Shown here piece after piece: positions 19,594-28,990 of a DNA stretch of 41,399 bases. The number at the start of each line of letters is the position of its first letter. Position 1 is the first letter of the stretch. Position numbers and translations under genes: made by a program. The stretch is from Actinobacillus sp. (GTDB lineage Bacteria > Pseudomonadota > Gammaproteobacteria > Enterobacterales > Pasteurellaceae): positions 1 to 41,399 of the forward strand of contig JAHHQY010000009.1 of the NCBI GenBank assembly GCA_020026115.1. The letters are read 5' to 3'. The notes below the pieces were generated by a model, which made no database searches, was not told the DNA's origin, and was given only the letters and a program-made list of their open reading frames with translations.

Positions 19594-22500
19594 ATGTACA
19601 AGACGCAAACACGCAAGCACATTAAAAAGAAGTTAAATAAGCCCGTCAAGGCGCTATTTAGCTTATCTTTCCTTTCTCTTTCTATCTCCAACGCACTCGC
19701 AACAGAACAACTTGAAACCATAAATGTTGATTCAGGTTTAGATGAAACCCCACTTTCTGAACGTAAAATTGGCCAAAATATTAAATCGGCTAAAATGTTA
19801 GAAGCCCAACAAATTCAAGATTCTCGCGACTTAGTGAAATATGAAACGGGGATTTCTGTTGTAGAAAAAGGCCGTATGGGTGCAAGCGGATTTGCTGTGC
19901 GCGGTGTTGAAGAAAACCGTGTAAATATCACCGTTGACGGTTTACAACAAACAGAAACCATTTCATCTCAAGGCTTTAAAGAACTTTTTGAAGGCTACGG
20001 TAACTTTAATAACACCCGTAATGGCCTTGAAATGGAAACCTTAAAACAAGTGAATATCGCAAAAGGTTCGGATTCAACTAAAGTGGGTAACGGTGCTTTA
20101 GGTGGTGCGGTAATTTTTGAAACAAAAGATGCCCGTGATTTATTAGGCGATAAAGATTTTTACTTCAAAACCAAAACAGGTTATAGCTCGCGTAATGGTG
20201 AGTATATGTTCTCTCCAACTATCGCAGGCCGTTGGAAATATTTTGATATTTTAGCCATTCATACCGACCGTGACGGACACGAAACCAAAAACTTTGGTTA
20301 CTCTCACTACCCTGATGTTCCTGAAGCGAGTGCGCAAGGCCGTTCTCGTCAAAAAGCCGACCCTTACCATATTGAAAAAAGAAGTACCCTTTTTAAATTC
20401 GGGATTAACCCAAACGAAACCAATCGCTTTACCATTACTTATGACGATTATGAGAACCATTCAAAAGGAACCGATTGGTCGTATACCTTAGCGCCTTTAC
20501 AAACTGATCAAGATAAAGCGGAAAAAGAAACCCGTCATACTAATGACAGCAGTAAACGTAAAAATATTGCTTTTAGTTTTGAAAACTTTGACAGCAATTT
20601 CTTCTATGACACGATGAAAGTCACCTACTCGCACCAAAAAATTACCCAACGTGCGCAAACGGATGAATATTGTGATGGCGGTGAAAACTGTGAAGATGTG
20701 AGCAATCCACTAGACTTACAATTTAAAAACGGCCAGATTTTAGATAAAAACGGCGATCCGCTAAAATTCGGTGAAGAAGCGAAAATTGATTGGAATGGCG
20801 ATGTTTCTGCAACGGAAAAAACCCTTGCTTTAGTAGATAAAAACGGCAAACCTTTCCCTGTTCCTATGACAGAAACTTGGGATAATAGAAAAGTTCCGCA
20901 AAATCAATCCAAAGTGTGGGATACCTCCAGCTCTAATAATGAACTTTGGTTGAATTGCCAAACTAACGATTGCAATGGCGCTTTAACTTTCTACCGTTTT
21001 GAGGGCTATTCAGGCGATTATCACTTTAATCCTAACGACCCTTATAAAGAAGTGGCCGTAGACTTAAATTCTAACGGAAAAGAAATCATTGAAACCAAAC
21101 AGACGGCTTGGGGTTCAACGAAAAAAGAAAAAACCGTTTTCAATGTGGAAGACATTCAACGCGGTGGCCAACATTGGAAACATATTTCTGTCGGTAAAAC
21201 AAACTGGGTGAATAAAGGTGATGCCTTCCTTGACCCTGATTATGAAGGCTGGCGCTCTGACATCATTAACAGTCAAGGTAAAAAGAATGGGTATACCCGT
21301 GCGCAAGACTTTATGTTAATCAAACCTGATTCACCAGGTGTTTCTACGGATATGTATAAAGATCGTCATCTGAATACAGATATTAAACAAATTGATTTTG
21401 ATTTTAATAAAGCCTTTGAAATAAAAGGGGTAGAAAATAACCTAAACTACCGTTTACTTTTAAGCCGTATGGATAAATCAATGATCAATTATTCGGGCTA
21501 TAAACCAACGAATCGTCATTGGTGGGCAACGAACTTTAACACCATTGATGAAAATGGTCAGCCTGCTTGTATAGATGGTGTTTCTGGCTGTGTCATTAAA
21601 CGTGAAGGTACGCCAACAACCTTCTTAATTCCTGTTAAAACCGACACAGGGGCTTTTTCGATTAGCGATAATATTCGAGTAAACGATTATTTAGCTTTTG
21701 ATCTGAGCTATCGTTATGACAAAATTCATCAAAAACCACATTATGACCCAATGCGCGATCCTGTTCTTCCGCATGGTATGCTTCGCGGTATGTATGTGAA
21801 AGAAAAATCAATCAACGAACCGCGTCAACCAAGTTGGCTAGACGGCGGATGGCGTACGCCTAAATATCCTGGTTGCCAAACAGGAACTTGTAAAAATCCT
21901 GATGGTTCTTATCAAGATCCACAATATGCGCAGGCCATGAAACAATATGAAGAAGATTTAGCGGATTACCGTAATAATCCACAAAAAAATATGGATTATT
22001 TAGTCAATCATTCTCGTAAATTCAGCCATCATTCTTATAGTTTAGCCAGCACTATTGATCCTTTGGATTTTATGCGTGTACAAGTGAAATATTCAACCGG
22101 TTTTCGTGCGCCAACTTCTGATGAATTGTATTTCACCTTTAAACATCCGGATTTCACCATTATTGCAAATCCAGATTTAGAGCCTGAAACAGCAAAAACA
22201 AAAGAAATGGCTTTAACTTTCCACCATAATGATAGCTTTATTACGTTTGGTGGTTTTAGAACCCATTATGATAATTTCTTACAATTAGCTTTCCGTGGTT
22301 ATAAACAATTTAAAGATGATAAAGGTAATACTGCAGGTACGCCTTATCGTACTTATCAAAATGTGAATAACTCAGTGGCTAAAGTAAAAGGCTTTAATAT
22401 TTCAGCAAAATTATTCTTAGCGGATTTAACTGAAAAATTAGATGGCTTTTCTGTCGGTTATAAATTGGAATATCAAAAAGGGAAAACCTTTGGGATTGAT

Positions 22501-22998
22501 GAAGAGTTCGATGGTAAACAACGTGAAATTTGGTATCCACTCAACTCTATTTCGCCAATGAAACAAGTATTTAATTTGGGCTATTATGCGCCGAATAGAA
22601 AATACGGTTTAGATTTATACTTCACCCATGTTTCTGCGAAAAAAGCGAAAGATAGTTACAACCCATATCATGCGGCGGATCAAGGTATTTTTAATGCCCC
22701 TGATTATGACCCGAATAATATTCAAGCGAAACATTTAAGCGACAGTTATGATCTTTGGGATTTAATTACTTTCTATAAACCAACTAAGCATTTAACCTTA
22801 CAACTTGGTTTATATAATATCTTTAATAAAAAATATGCGACTTGGGATAGTATTCGTTCTATTCGCCAATTTGGTACAAGTAATATGATCTGTAAACAGG
22901 AAAATCCTGCTATCGGTTGTTATACGAAAGATCAAGGGATTGAACGTTTTTATGCGCCAGGGCGTAACTTTAAACTCAATATGAGTATGGAATTTTAA
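19594..22998 (+). CDS. TonB-dependent outer-membrane receptor, haem/haemoglobin (transferrin/lactoferrin) type
   Basis: Probably imports iron or haem from a host protein, driven by TonB. The ATG at 19594 has AGGAA upstream; the longer frame to 19549 starts inside the promoter. The 1134-residue protein has a signal peptide of about 35 residues cleaved after NALA, then a TonB box-like LETINV. The plug domain (to about residue 170) carries the FAVRGVEENRVNITVDG stretch. A large beta-barrel ends in Phe. The haem-receptor boxes FRAP (837-840) and NPDL (859-862) flank His851, as in haem and haemoglobin receptors. All ten cysteines appear as five close pairs in presumed outer loops. It is longer than the usual 900-1000 residues. 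There is no CCAA repeat of the kind seen in Haemophilus hgp genes. The true ligand is not known. Confidence 0.88.
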   Translation: MYKTQTRKHIKKKLNKPVKALFSLSFLSLSISNALATEQLETINVDSGLDETPLSERKIGQNIKSAKMLEAQQIQDSRDLVKYETGISVVEKGRMGASGFAVRGVEENRVNITVDGLQQTETISSQGFKELFEGYGNFNNTRNGLEMETLKQVNIAKGSDSTKVGNGALGGAVIFETKDARDLLGDKDFYFKTKTGYSSRNGEYMFSPTIAGRWKYFDILAIHTDRDGHETKNFGYSHYPDVPEASAQGRSRQKADPYHIEKRSTLFKFGINPNETNRFTITYDDYENHSKGTDWSYTLAPLQTDQDKAEKETRHTNDSSKRKNIAFSFENFDSNFFYDTMKVTYSHQKITQRAQTDEYCDGGENCEDVSNPLDLQFKNGQILDKNGDPLKFGEEAKIDWNGDVSATEKTLALVDKNGKPFPVPMTETWDNRKVPQNQSKVWDTSSSNNELWLNCQTNDCNGALTFYRFEGYSGDYHFNPNDPYKEVAVDLNSNGKEIIETKQTAWGSTKKEKTVFNVEDIQRGGQHWKHISVGKTNWVNKGDAFLDPDYEGWRSDIINSQGKKNGYTRAQDFMLIKPDSPGVSTDMYKDRHLNTDIKQIDFDFNKAFEIKGVENNLNYRLLLSRMDKSMINYSGYKPTNRHWWATNFNTIDENGQPACIDGVSGCVIKREGTPTTFLIPVKTDTGAFSISDNIRVNDYLAFDLSYRYDKIHQKPHYDPMRDPVLPHGMLRGMYVKEKSINEPRQPSWLDGGWRTPKYPGCQTGTCKNPDGSYQDPQYAQAMKQYEEDLADYRNNPQKNMDYLVNHSRKFSHHSYSLASTIDPLDFMRVQVKYSTGFRAPTSDELYFTFKHPDFTIIANPDLEPETAKTKEMALTFHHNDSFITFGGFRTHYDNFLQLAFRGYKQFKDDKGNTAGTPYRTYQNVNNSVAKVKGFNISAKLFLADLTEKLDGFSVGYKLEYQKGKTFGIDEEFDGKQREIWYPLNSISPMKQVFNLGYYAPNRKYGLDLYFTHVSAKKAKDSYNPYHAADQGIFNAPDYDPNNIQAKHLSDSYDLWDLITFYKPTKHLTLQLGLYNIFNKKYATWDSIRSIRQFGTSNMICKQENPAIGCYTKDQGIERFYAPGRNFKLNMSMEF

Positions 22999-23005
22999 TT
23001 TTTCT

Positions 23006-23030
23006 TGCCCCCATTTGGGGGCATTTTTTT
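23006..23030 (+). terminator. Terminator of the TonB-dependent receptor gene
   Basis: TGCCCCC and GGGGGCA form a 7-bp stem with a four-base loop, followed by seven T, 8 bases after the stop codon. Confidence 0.93.
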
Positions 23031-23134
23031 GCTTTGCTTATTCCTTTTTTCCTTGTTCTTTCCGTTCCTTTCTTTTATTTTTTCCTTTTTTCTTTCTTAT
23101 TTTTATTTCTAATTTTTATTTCTTTTCTCTTTGC

Positions 23135-25093
23135 TTATACGTTCCTTTTTTTCGTGGTTTTTCTTCTTGTTTTGGCTTTTTTAGGGCTGGGCTTTTGGGC
23201 GACTTGCGTTAATTTTTGCATAGCGTTGAGGTTTTCATATTGCAATAAAGACGGTAATAAGCCTTCAAGTTGTTGCATAAAACTTTGATAACTTGCTTTT
23301 TTTTGGCTTATTTCATTTAATTGTTGCTCCCAATGGGCGGTCATATCTGGCGTTGTGGCTAAAGGCGGTAAGGCTTCAATTAAGGCTTTGCCTGTTTCTG
23401 TGCTTTCGATATTTTGCCCATTTTTAAATAAAAATCCCCGTTTAAAAAGTAATTCAATAATGCCCGCCCTGGTGGCTTCAGTGCCTAAGCCGTCTGTTTC
23501 TTGCAAAATTTTCTTTAAATTTTTATCTTGCACAAAGCGCGCAATACCCGTCATAGCGGAAAGTAACGTAGCGTCGGTAAAAGGTCGTGGCGGTTTTGTT
23601 TGTTTTTTTAAAATTTCAGCTTGCGAACAAAATAGTATGTCGCCTTTTTTTACTTCGTATAACAAAGGTTTCTCTTTTTCTTTTTGCTTGTCCTTTTTAT
23701 CTTCCGCTAACTCTTTTTTGAGCAATGCGCGCCAACCTGGCGTTTGCAACTGGCGATTTTTCGCAAGGAATTTGCCACCTGCAATTTCTAGTTCAATTTT
23801 ACGTTTGCGATACTCGGCATCAGGACAAAATTGCATTAAAAACTGGCGAGCAATAAGGGCGTAAATTTTTTCTTCTTTCGCCGTTAAAGACACTTTTTTG
23901 CTTTTTGCCGTAGGAATAATCGCGTGGTGCGCTTCAACTTTTGCGCTATTCCAACAACGATTTTTCTGTGCGCTATCCACCATCTTAGGCAAGGGATCAT
24001 ATTCCGTTAATTGAGCGGAAATGGCGTTTAAAATTTGCGCGCGATCTGCAAATTGTTCTTGCGGTAAATAACGGCAATCAGAACGAGGATAAGTGATGAG
24101 TTTATGGGTTTCATAAAGTCGCTGACAACAATCTAACACCTCTTGCGCCGAAAAATGGTAATACTGCCCCGCATCAATTTGTAACGCGGATAAAGAATAA
24201 GGCAAGGGCGCTTTTTCTTTTTCTTGTTTATCGCTGTAATGGGTTACCCTGGCATTTTGTTGCTGAATGCGTTTTTGCACAATTTCCGCTAATTTAAGGG
24301 ATAACACATGCCCTTGTTCGTCTTGATACTCTTGGCAGGCTTCGCTCGGTTGCCACATAGCATAAAAAGCGGGCTGATTAAAATGAGGCGAATGAGGGTC
24401 TTGCGTAATAATGTGAGCTTGCACGTCGTAATAGTCTTTCGCTTCAAAATGAGCGATATCTAAATCTCGACGCACAATCAAACCTAAAACGGGCGTTTGC
24501 ACTCGTCCTACCGAAAGCACGCCTTTAAAGCCGGCTCTTTGGCCTAATAAGGTATAAGCACGCGTTAAGTTAATGCCGTATAACCAATCGGCTCGTGCGC
24601 GCGCTAAAGCGGAAGTAGAAAGGGGAATAAAATCTTGATTGGCGCGCAAATGAGAAAGCGCTTTTTTAACGGCTTCTTGGGTTAAGTCATTGATTAAACA
24701 ACGTTTAATTTGTTTTATTTTCGCCGTGGGTAGCTTGGCGTAATGAAATACTTCATCAACCAACAACTGCCCTTCTCTATCTGGATCGCCTGCATGCACT
24801 AATTCGTCGGCTTGCTGTATCAATTTGACTACAATTTTTAATTGCTTTTTCACGCCATCGCGCGGTATTAACTGCCATTTTTTCGGCACGATGGGTAAAT
24901 CTTCTTTTCGCCAACGTTTAAATTTTTCGTCATAAGCCTCAGGCTCGGCTTGAGTTAATAAATGTCCAACACACCAAGTCACCACATCATTTTTACCACA
25001 ACGAATAAAGCCCTCTTCTTTTTTTTGTGGTGTCGCTAACGCATCGGCAATGGCGCGCGCTAAACTTGGTTTTTCTGCAACAAATAACCGCAT
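23135..25093 (-). CDS. topB: DNA topoisomerase III (TopB)
   Basis: TopB is a type IA topoisomerase that relaxes and decatenates DNA through a transient single-strand break. The 652 residues start with the TOPRIM domain, which has FVAEKPSLARAIA and the acidic HAGDPDREGQ. The catalytic tyrosine is Tyr335 in ITYPRSDCRYLP, close to Tyr328 of the E. coli enzyme. The C-terminus is a short basic tail rich in Lys and Arg, with SPKKAKTRRKTTKKR. The ATG follows AAGGGC. The region after the gene is a pyrimidine-rich strand of about 100 bases. A partial uptake-like motif (24145-24152) reads as FSAQE, the same peptide as in recD. Confidence 0.95.
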   Translation of the reverse strand: MRLFVAEKPSLARAIADALATPQKKEEGFIRCGKNDVVTWCVGHLLTQAEPEAYDEKFKRWRKEDLPIVPKKWQLIPRDGVKKQLKIVVKLIQQADELVHAGDPDREGQLLVDEVFHYAKLPTAKIKQIKRCLINDLTQEAVKKALSHLRANQDFIPLSTSALARARADWLYGINLTRAYTLLGQRAGFKGVLSVGRVQTPVLGLIVRRDLDIAHFEAKDYYDVQAHIITQDPHSPHFNQPAFYAMWQPSEACQEYQDEQGHVLSLKLAEIVQKRIQQQNARVTHYSDKQEKEKAPLPYSLSALQIDAGQYYHFSAQEVLDCCQRLYETHKLITYPRSDCRYLPQEQFADRAQILNAISAQLTEYDPLPKMVDSAQKNRCWNSAKVEAHHAIIPTAKSKKVSLTAKEEKIYALIARQFLMQFCPDAEYRKRKIELEIAGGKFLAKNRQLQTPGWRALLKKELAEDKKDKQKEKEKPLLYEVKKGDILFCSQAEILKKQTKPPRPFTDATLLSAMTGIARFVQDKNLKKILQETDGLGTEATRAGIIELLFKRGFLFKNGQNIESTETGKALIEALPPLATTPDMTAHWEQQLNEISQKKASYQSFMQQLEGLLPSLLQYENLNAMQKLTQVAQKPSPKKAKTRRKTTKKRNV

Positions 25094-25180
25094 AATTTGC
25101 CCTTTTTAAAAAAATAAAGGCTTGAATTTTAACATAAATGGCGCAAAGGCAGTAAGAGCGTTCTTGCTTTAAAAAAGACT

Positions 25181-25189
25181 CGCGCCGAA
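25181..25189 (+). repeat. Single CGCRCCGAA motif downstream of yfgM
   Basis: CGCGCCGAA preceded by ACT and followed by AAAAT, in the gap between topB and yfgM, next to but outside the yfgM terminator stem. Confidence 0.75.
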
Positions 25190-25203
25190 AAATGGTAAAA
25201 AAA

Positions 25204-25231
25204 AAACCTTGTGCTAAAAAACACAAGGTTT
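25204..25231 (-). terminator. Terminator of the rlmN-yfgM gene cluster
   Basis: On the minus strand AAACCTTGTG and CACAAGGTTT form a 10-bp stem followed by a run of T. It starts 13 bases after the yfgM stop. Confidence 0.88.
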
Positions 25232-25244
25232 AAAAAGTTATGGC

Positions 25245-25850
25245 TTAAAGGTTATTTAAACGCACTTGAATAAGCGGTTTTTCTAACTCATCAGCAACGC
25301 TTAAGGCTTGTTCAAAAGAGGCTTTCGCTTGTTCTTTTTCACCTTGCGCTAAAGCGATATCGCCCGTTAAGACATATTTAGCACTTGCCCAGCTTTCCCC
25401 TGAAACCTGTTGTAAAGATTCTAGGGCTTTTTGGTATTGTTTAAGCTGTAATTGCACTTCACTTAAACGTAACGCCGTTACTGAGGTTAAAATGCTGTCC
25501 GTGGATTGTTTTAAGGCTTCTTGCAATAATTTTTCCGCTTCTGCGTATTGTTTTGCTTCCACTTCATCACGGGCGCGTTCAAGTAAAGCAAATACGGCAT
25601 AAGCGCTGTTGTTATGAGTTTGGATAAATTCCTGAAATTCTTGTTTATTTTCAGCATTATCGCTCACAATAAGTTGTTCATATTGAGCAGAACGCGCTTG
25701 CGCTTGTTCCACTTGATAATGTTGCCAATAACGCCAACCGTAAACAACGGCTAAAGTCAACACAAACACCACAACGATGCCTTTGTAGTTTTCTTTCCAC
25801 CATTCTTTTAATTGGTTAATCTCTTGTTCTTCATCAATGGTATAAGCCAT
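25245..25850 (-). CDS. yfgM: YfgM family, ancillary SecYEG translocon subunit
   Basis: This 201-residue protein has a short cytoplasmic N-terminus, one membrane segment (about residues 23-41, GIVVVFVLTLAVVYGW) and a periplasmic part made of TPR-like helices. In E. coli YfgM joins the SecYEG translocon with the chaperone PpiD and helps secreted proteins leave it. The ATG follows AAGGG. It is the last gene of the cluster, 20 bases after hisS, in the same order as HI0365-HI0370 of H. influenzae. The hisS-yfgM pairing is widely conserved and supports the name. Confidence 0.9.
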   Translation of the reverse strand: MAYTIDEEQEINQLKEWWKENYKGIVVVFVLTLAVVYGWRYWQHYQVEQAQARSAQYEQLIVSDNAENKQEFQEFIQTHNNSAYAVFALLERARDEVEAKQYAEAEKLLQEALKQSTDSILTSVTALRLSEVQLQLKQYQKALESLQQVSGESWASAKYVLTGDIALAQGEKEQAKASFEQALSVADELEKPLIQVRLNNL

Positions 25851-25870
25851 AGTCTTTCCCTTTTGGTTAA

Positions 25871-27145
25871 TTAAGCGAGTTCCGCTAAAAATGCCGTCAC
25901 ATCATTTAACGAAATCATTTCTTGCGGGCGATCTTCGCGTAAGAATTTCACGACAACTTGGTGATTTTCAACTTCACTTTCACCAATTACTAAAGCCACT
26001 CGTGCGCCACTTTTATCGGCACGTTTAAATTGTTTTTTAAAGTTGCCACCACTGCAATTTAAAAGCGTACGGGCCTTTGGTAAGCCATTGCGTAAGTTTT
26101 CTGCAAGTTGGAAGGCAACGGGCGCGGTGTTTTCTCCGCTAAAGACGATGTAAAAATCAACATCGCTGGATTTTTGTAATGCGGGGTTAACTTCTTGCAC
26201 TAATAACACTAAACGTTCTAAGCCCATTGCAAAGCCTACGCCAGAGGTTGCATGTCCGCCTAATTGTTCCACTAAACCATCATAGCGACCGCCACCACAA
26301 ATTGTGCCTTGCGCGCCTAATGCGTCGGTTACCCATTCAAATACGGTTTTGTTGTAATAATCTAAACCGCGCACTAATTTTTGATTGACTTCATACTGAA
26401 TACCTAAAGCATCTAATAAGGCGCAAAGTTCCGCAAAATGGCTACGGCTTTCTTCGTCTAAATAGTCTTGTAATTTAGGGGCATCATTTAAAATTTCTTG
26501 CACCGCTTCGTTTTTGCTATCCAAAATACGTAATGGATTCGTCGTTAAACGGCGTTTGCAATCTTCATCTAAAACTTCTAAATGTTGCTCTAAAAAGGCC
26601 ACTAATGCTTGGCGATAATGACGACGAGATTCTAAAGAACCAATAGAGTTTAATTGCAAAGTGACATGATCTAAAACGCCTAATTTTTTCCATAAACGCG
26701 CGGTTAATAAAATCAATTCCGCATCAATATGAGGGTTTGCAATACCAAAAATTTCCACGCCCACTTGATGGAATTGACGATAACGCCCTTTTTGTGGACG
26801 TTCATAACGGAACATTGGCCCCATATACCAAAGGCGTTGTTCTTGGTTGTAAAGCAAGCCGTTTTGAATACCTGCACGAACACAACCTGCCGTACCTTCT
26901 GGACGTAAGGTTAAACTTTCATCATCGCGGTCATTAAAAGTAAACATTTCTTTTTCAACCACATCGGTTACTTCACCAATTGCACGCGCAAAAAGCGGTG
27001 TACTTTCGACAATTGGCATACGAATTTCGTTATAACCATAACTAGATAAAGTTTGACGAATTTGCGCCTCTACCCATTGCCATAATGGCGTTTCTGTTGG
27101 TAGGCAGTCATTCATTCCTCGAATTGCTTGAATTGTTTTTGCCAC
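25871..27145 (-). CDS. hisS: Histidyl-tRNA synthetase (HisRS)
   Basis: HisS attaches histidine to tRNA-His in the cytoplasm. The 424 residues are of class II form. Motif 2 contains RPEGTAGCVRA, the histidine-A signatures are LVRGLDYYNKTVFEW and GGRYDGL, and motif 3 has GVGFAMGLERL. The C-terminal anticodon-binding domain follows. The length equals that of E. coli HisRS (424). It lies 11 bases after ispG and upstream of yfgM, so it is co-transcribed. Confidence 0.97.
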   Translation of the reverse strand: MAKTIQAIRGMNDCLPTETPLWQWVEAQIRQTLSSYGYNEIRMPIVESTPLFARAIGEVTDVVEKEMFTFNDRDDESLTLRPEGTAGCVRAGIQNGLLYNQEQRLWYMGPMFRYERPQKGRYRQFHQVGVEIFGIANPHIDAELILLTARLWKKLGVLDHVTLQLNSIGSLESRRHYRQALVAFLEQHLEVLDEDCKRRLTTNPLRILDSKNEAVQEILNDAPKLQDYLDEESRSHFAELCALLDALGIQYEVNQKLVRGLDYYNKTVFEWVTDALGAQGTICGGGRYDGLVEQLGGHATSGVGFAMGLERLVLLVQEVNPALQKSSDVDFYIVFSGENTAPVAFQLAENLRNGLPKARTLLNCSGGNFKKQFKRADKSGARVALVIGESEVENHQVVVKFLREDRPQEMISLNDVTAFLAELA

Positions 27146-27156
27146 AATATTTCCTT

Positions 27157-28257
27157 TTAAATAATACGATTTTTGGGATCTTGTTGTGCCACTTTGGCAC
27201 GAATTTTTGCTTCTAGTTGATCGATTAACTGGTCATTGTCAAAGCGTTCTTTTTGGCGCACGCCATCTAAATAAAAACCACTTTTTTTATTTCCGCCCGT
27301 TACCCCTAAATCTGAAATTAAGGCTTCACCTGGGCCGTTAACAATGCAACCAATAATGGACACATCTAAAGGCGTTAAAATGTCTTCTAAACGCTGTTCT
27401 AACGCGTTGACTGTTGCAATCACATCAATTTCTTGACGTGAGCAAGTTGGGCAAGCGATAAAATTGATGCCTCGTGAACGAATGCGTAAAGATTTTAAAA
27501 TATCAAAGCCTACTTTAATTTCTTCAACTGGGTCTGCCGCTAAAGAAACGCGTAAAGTATCGCCAATACCTTCTGATAATAATAAACCTAAACCAATGGC
27601 GGATTTCACCGCACCAGCTCTTGCTCCGCCCGCTTCGGTAATGCCTAAATGTAGCGGTTGTTTAATGGCTTTTGCTAATAAACGGTAGCTTTCAACGGCT
27701 AAAAATACATCGGAAGCTTTTACGCTCACTTTGAATTGATCGAAGTTTAAACGATCTAAAATATCCACATGGCGTAACGCACTTTCTAACAAGGCTTGTG
27801 GTGTAGGTTCGCCATATTTTTCTTGAATATCACGTTCTAAAGAACCGGCATTCACCCCAATACGAATGGGGATATTTTTATCTTTCGCACAATCCACTAC
27901 GGCGCGAATGCGATCTTCACGGCCAATGTTGCCCGGATTGATACGCAAACAATCCACACCATATTCCGCCACTTTTAAGGCAATACGGTAGTCAAAATGA
28001 ATATCGGCCACCAACGGCACATTCACTTGTTGTTTAATGCTTTTAAAGGCTTCTGCCGCATCCATAGTTGGCACGGAAACACGCACAATATCCGCCCCTA
28101 CGCGTTCTAAGGCTTTAATTTGTGCCACCGTCGCCTCGACATCTGTTGTCCGCGTATTCGTCATAGATTGTACGGAAATAGGTGCATCGCCCCCCACAGG
28201 CACATTACCTACCCAAATTTTCGTGGATTCTCGACGTTTAATTTTTTCTTCCAACAT
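27157..28257 (-). CDS. ispG: 4-hydroxy-3-methylbut-2-enyl diphosphate synthase (IspG/GcpE)
   Basis: IspG catalyses the penultimate step of the non-mevalonate isoprenoid pathway, converting the cyclic diphosphate MEcPP to HMBPP with a [4Fe-4S] cluster. The 366 residues begin with a TIM-barrel that includes the VQSMTNTRTTDVEAT stretch. The C-terminal cluster-binding region has Cys residues in ACPTCSR and IIGCIVNGPGEA. It lies 9 bases after rodZ and 11 bases before hisS, the same order as in H. influenzae. The frame is intact and of normal length. Confidence 0.97.
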   Translation of the reverse strand: MLEEKIKRRESTKIWVGNVPVGGDAPISVQSMTNTRTTDVEATVAQIKALERVGADIVRVSVPTMDAAEAFKSIKQQVNVPLVADIHFDYRIALKVAEYGVDCLRINPGNIGREDRIRAVVDCAKDKNIPIRIGVNAGSLERDIQEKYGEPTPQALLESALRHVDILDRLNFDQFKVSVKASDVFLAVESYRLLAKAIKQPLHLGITEAGGARAGAVKSAIGLGLLLSEGIGDTLRVSLAADPVEEIKVGFDILKSLRIRSRGINFIACPTCSRQEIDVIATVNALEQRLEDILTPLDVSIIGCIVNGPGEALISDLGVTGGNKKSGFYLDGVRQKERFDNDQLIDQLEAKIRAKVAQQDPKNRII

Positions 28258-28266
28258 AATTTTCTC

Positions 28267-28902
28267 TTAAGGCTTTTTTTCAATTTCTACATCAACTTGA
28301 TGTGCATTTTCCGTTTTATCCATAGGCACGAGCATTTCGCCTTCTTGTAAAGAAGGTTCTGCGCCTGTTTCAAACATCGGTTCTAAAGGTTGCACATATT
28401 TTTCTTGAGATTTTTTCTCTTGTTGCACTTCATATTGGCTGACTAAATTTTCGCGCTCTTGATTTTTTTGTTGGTAATTTTCCCACCACCAAAGGGCAGT
28501 CATCGCAAATAAAAGAACAAGAACAATCATACTGATGAAAGACATCCAGCCACTACGATGAGTTTCTTCGTTTAAGGCTTTATTTCTATGTAAGTTTTTG
28601 CGTAATGAGTAATTTTTGCTCGAAAGGCTGTTCACAACGCCAATATATTGGCTTTCTGGAATGCGTAAAAATTTCGCATAACTACGAATGTAGCCTTGAA
28701 TAAAACTGGCAGGAAAAGTCGAAGAGGTAAATTGATTATCTTCCAATTGTTGCAAAATAACGGGACGTAATTGAATTTTTTTGCTGACATCTTCTAAAGA
28801 AAGATTTAATGCTTGGCGGGTTTCGCGGAAAAGTTGACCTAAGTTTTCTTGACTTACTGTTGTTTCTTTTGCCTCAGCTTTTGTTTGTTGTTCTTGCGCC
28901 AC
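28267..28902 (-). CDS. rodZ: Cell-shape protein RodZ (HTH, one membrane segment)
   Basis: RodZ links the MreB cytoskeleton to the wall-synthesis machinery in rod-shaped cells. I chose the GTG at 28902, which follows AAGGGTGAG, because the N-terminal residues of the longer frame (to 28971) look unlike the family. With this start the protein has 211 residues. These comprise a Cro/XRE-type helix-turn-helix (about 15-85, with LNLSLEDVSKKIQL), a basic stretch, and one membrane segment ending in ALWWWE (about residues 120-140). A short periplasmic tail follows. The E. coli protein is longer (337), and shorter forms are usual in this family. It lies 9 bases before ispG. Confidence 0.85.
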   Translation of the reverse strand: MAQEQQTKAEAKETTVSQENLGQLFRETRQALNLSLEDVSKKIQLRPVILQQLEDNQFTSSTFPASFIQGYIRSYAKFLRIPESQYIGVVNSLSSKNYSLRKNLHRNKALNEETHRSGWMSFISMIVLVLLFAMTALWWWENYQQKNQERENLVSQYEVQQEKKSQEKYVQPLEPMFETGAEPSLQEGEMLVPMDKTENAHQVDVEIEKKP

Positions 28903-28990
28903 AATCTCACCCTTATTGCTAAAATATTTTTTAAAGGCGTAAAGTTTAAAGATCATTATCCTTTTTTGCAACCGTTTTCAGAGAAAAGCC

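Noticed and set aside
23031..23134. Pyrimidine-rich strand of about 100 bases and two small overlapping plus-strand frames
   Set aside because: The frames are rich in Phe and Leu only because of the T-rich strand and one overlaps topB; I see no ribosome binding site or domain. It is the 3' flank of topB.
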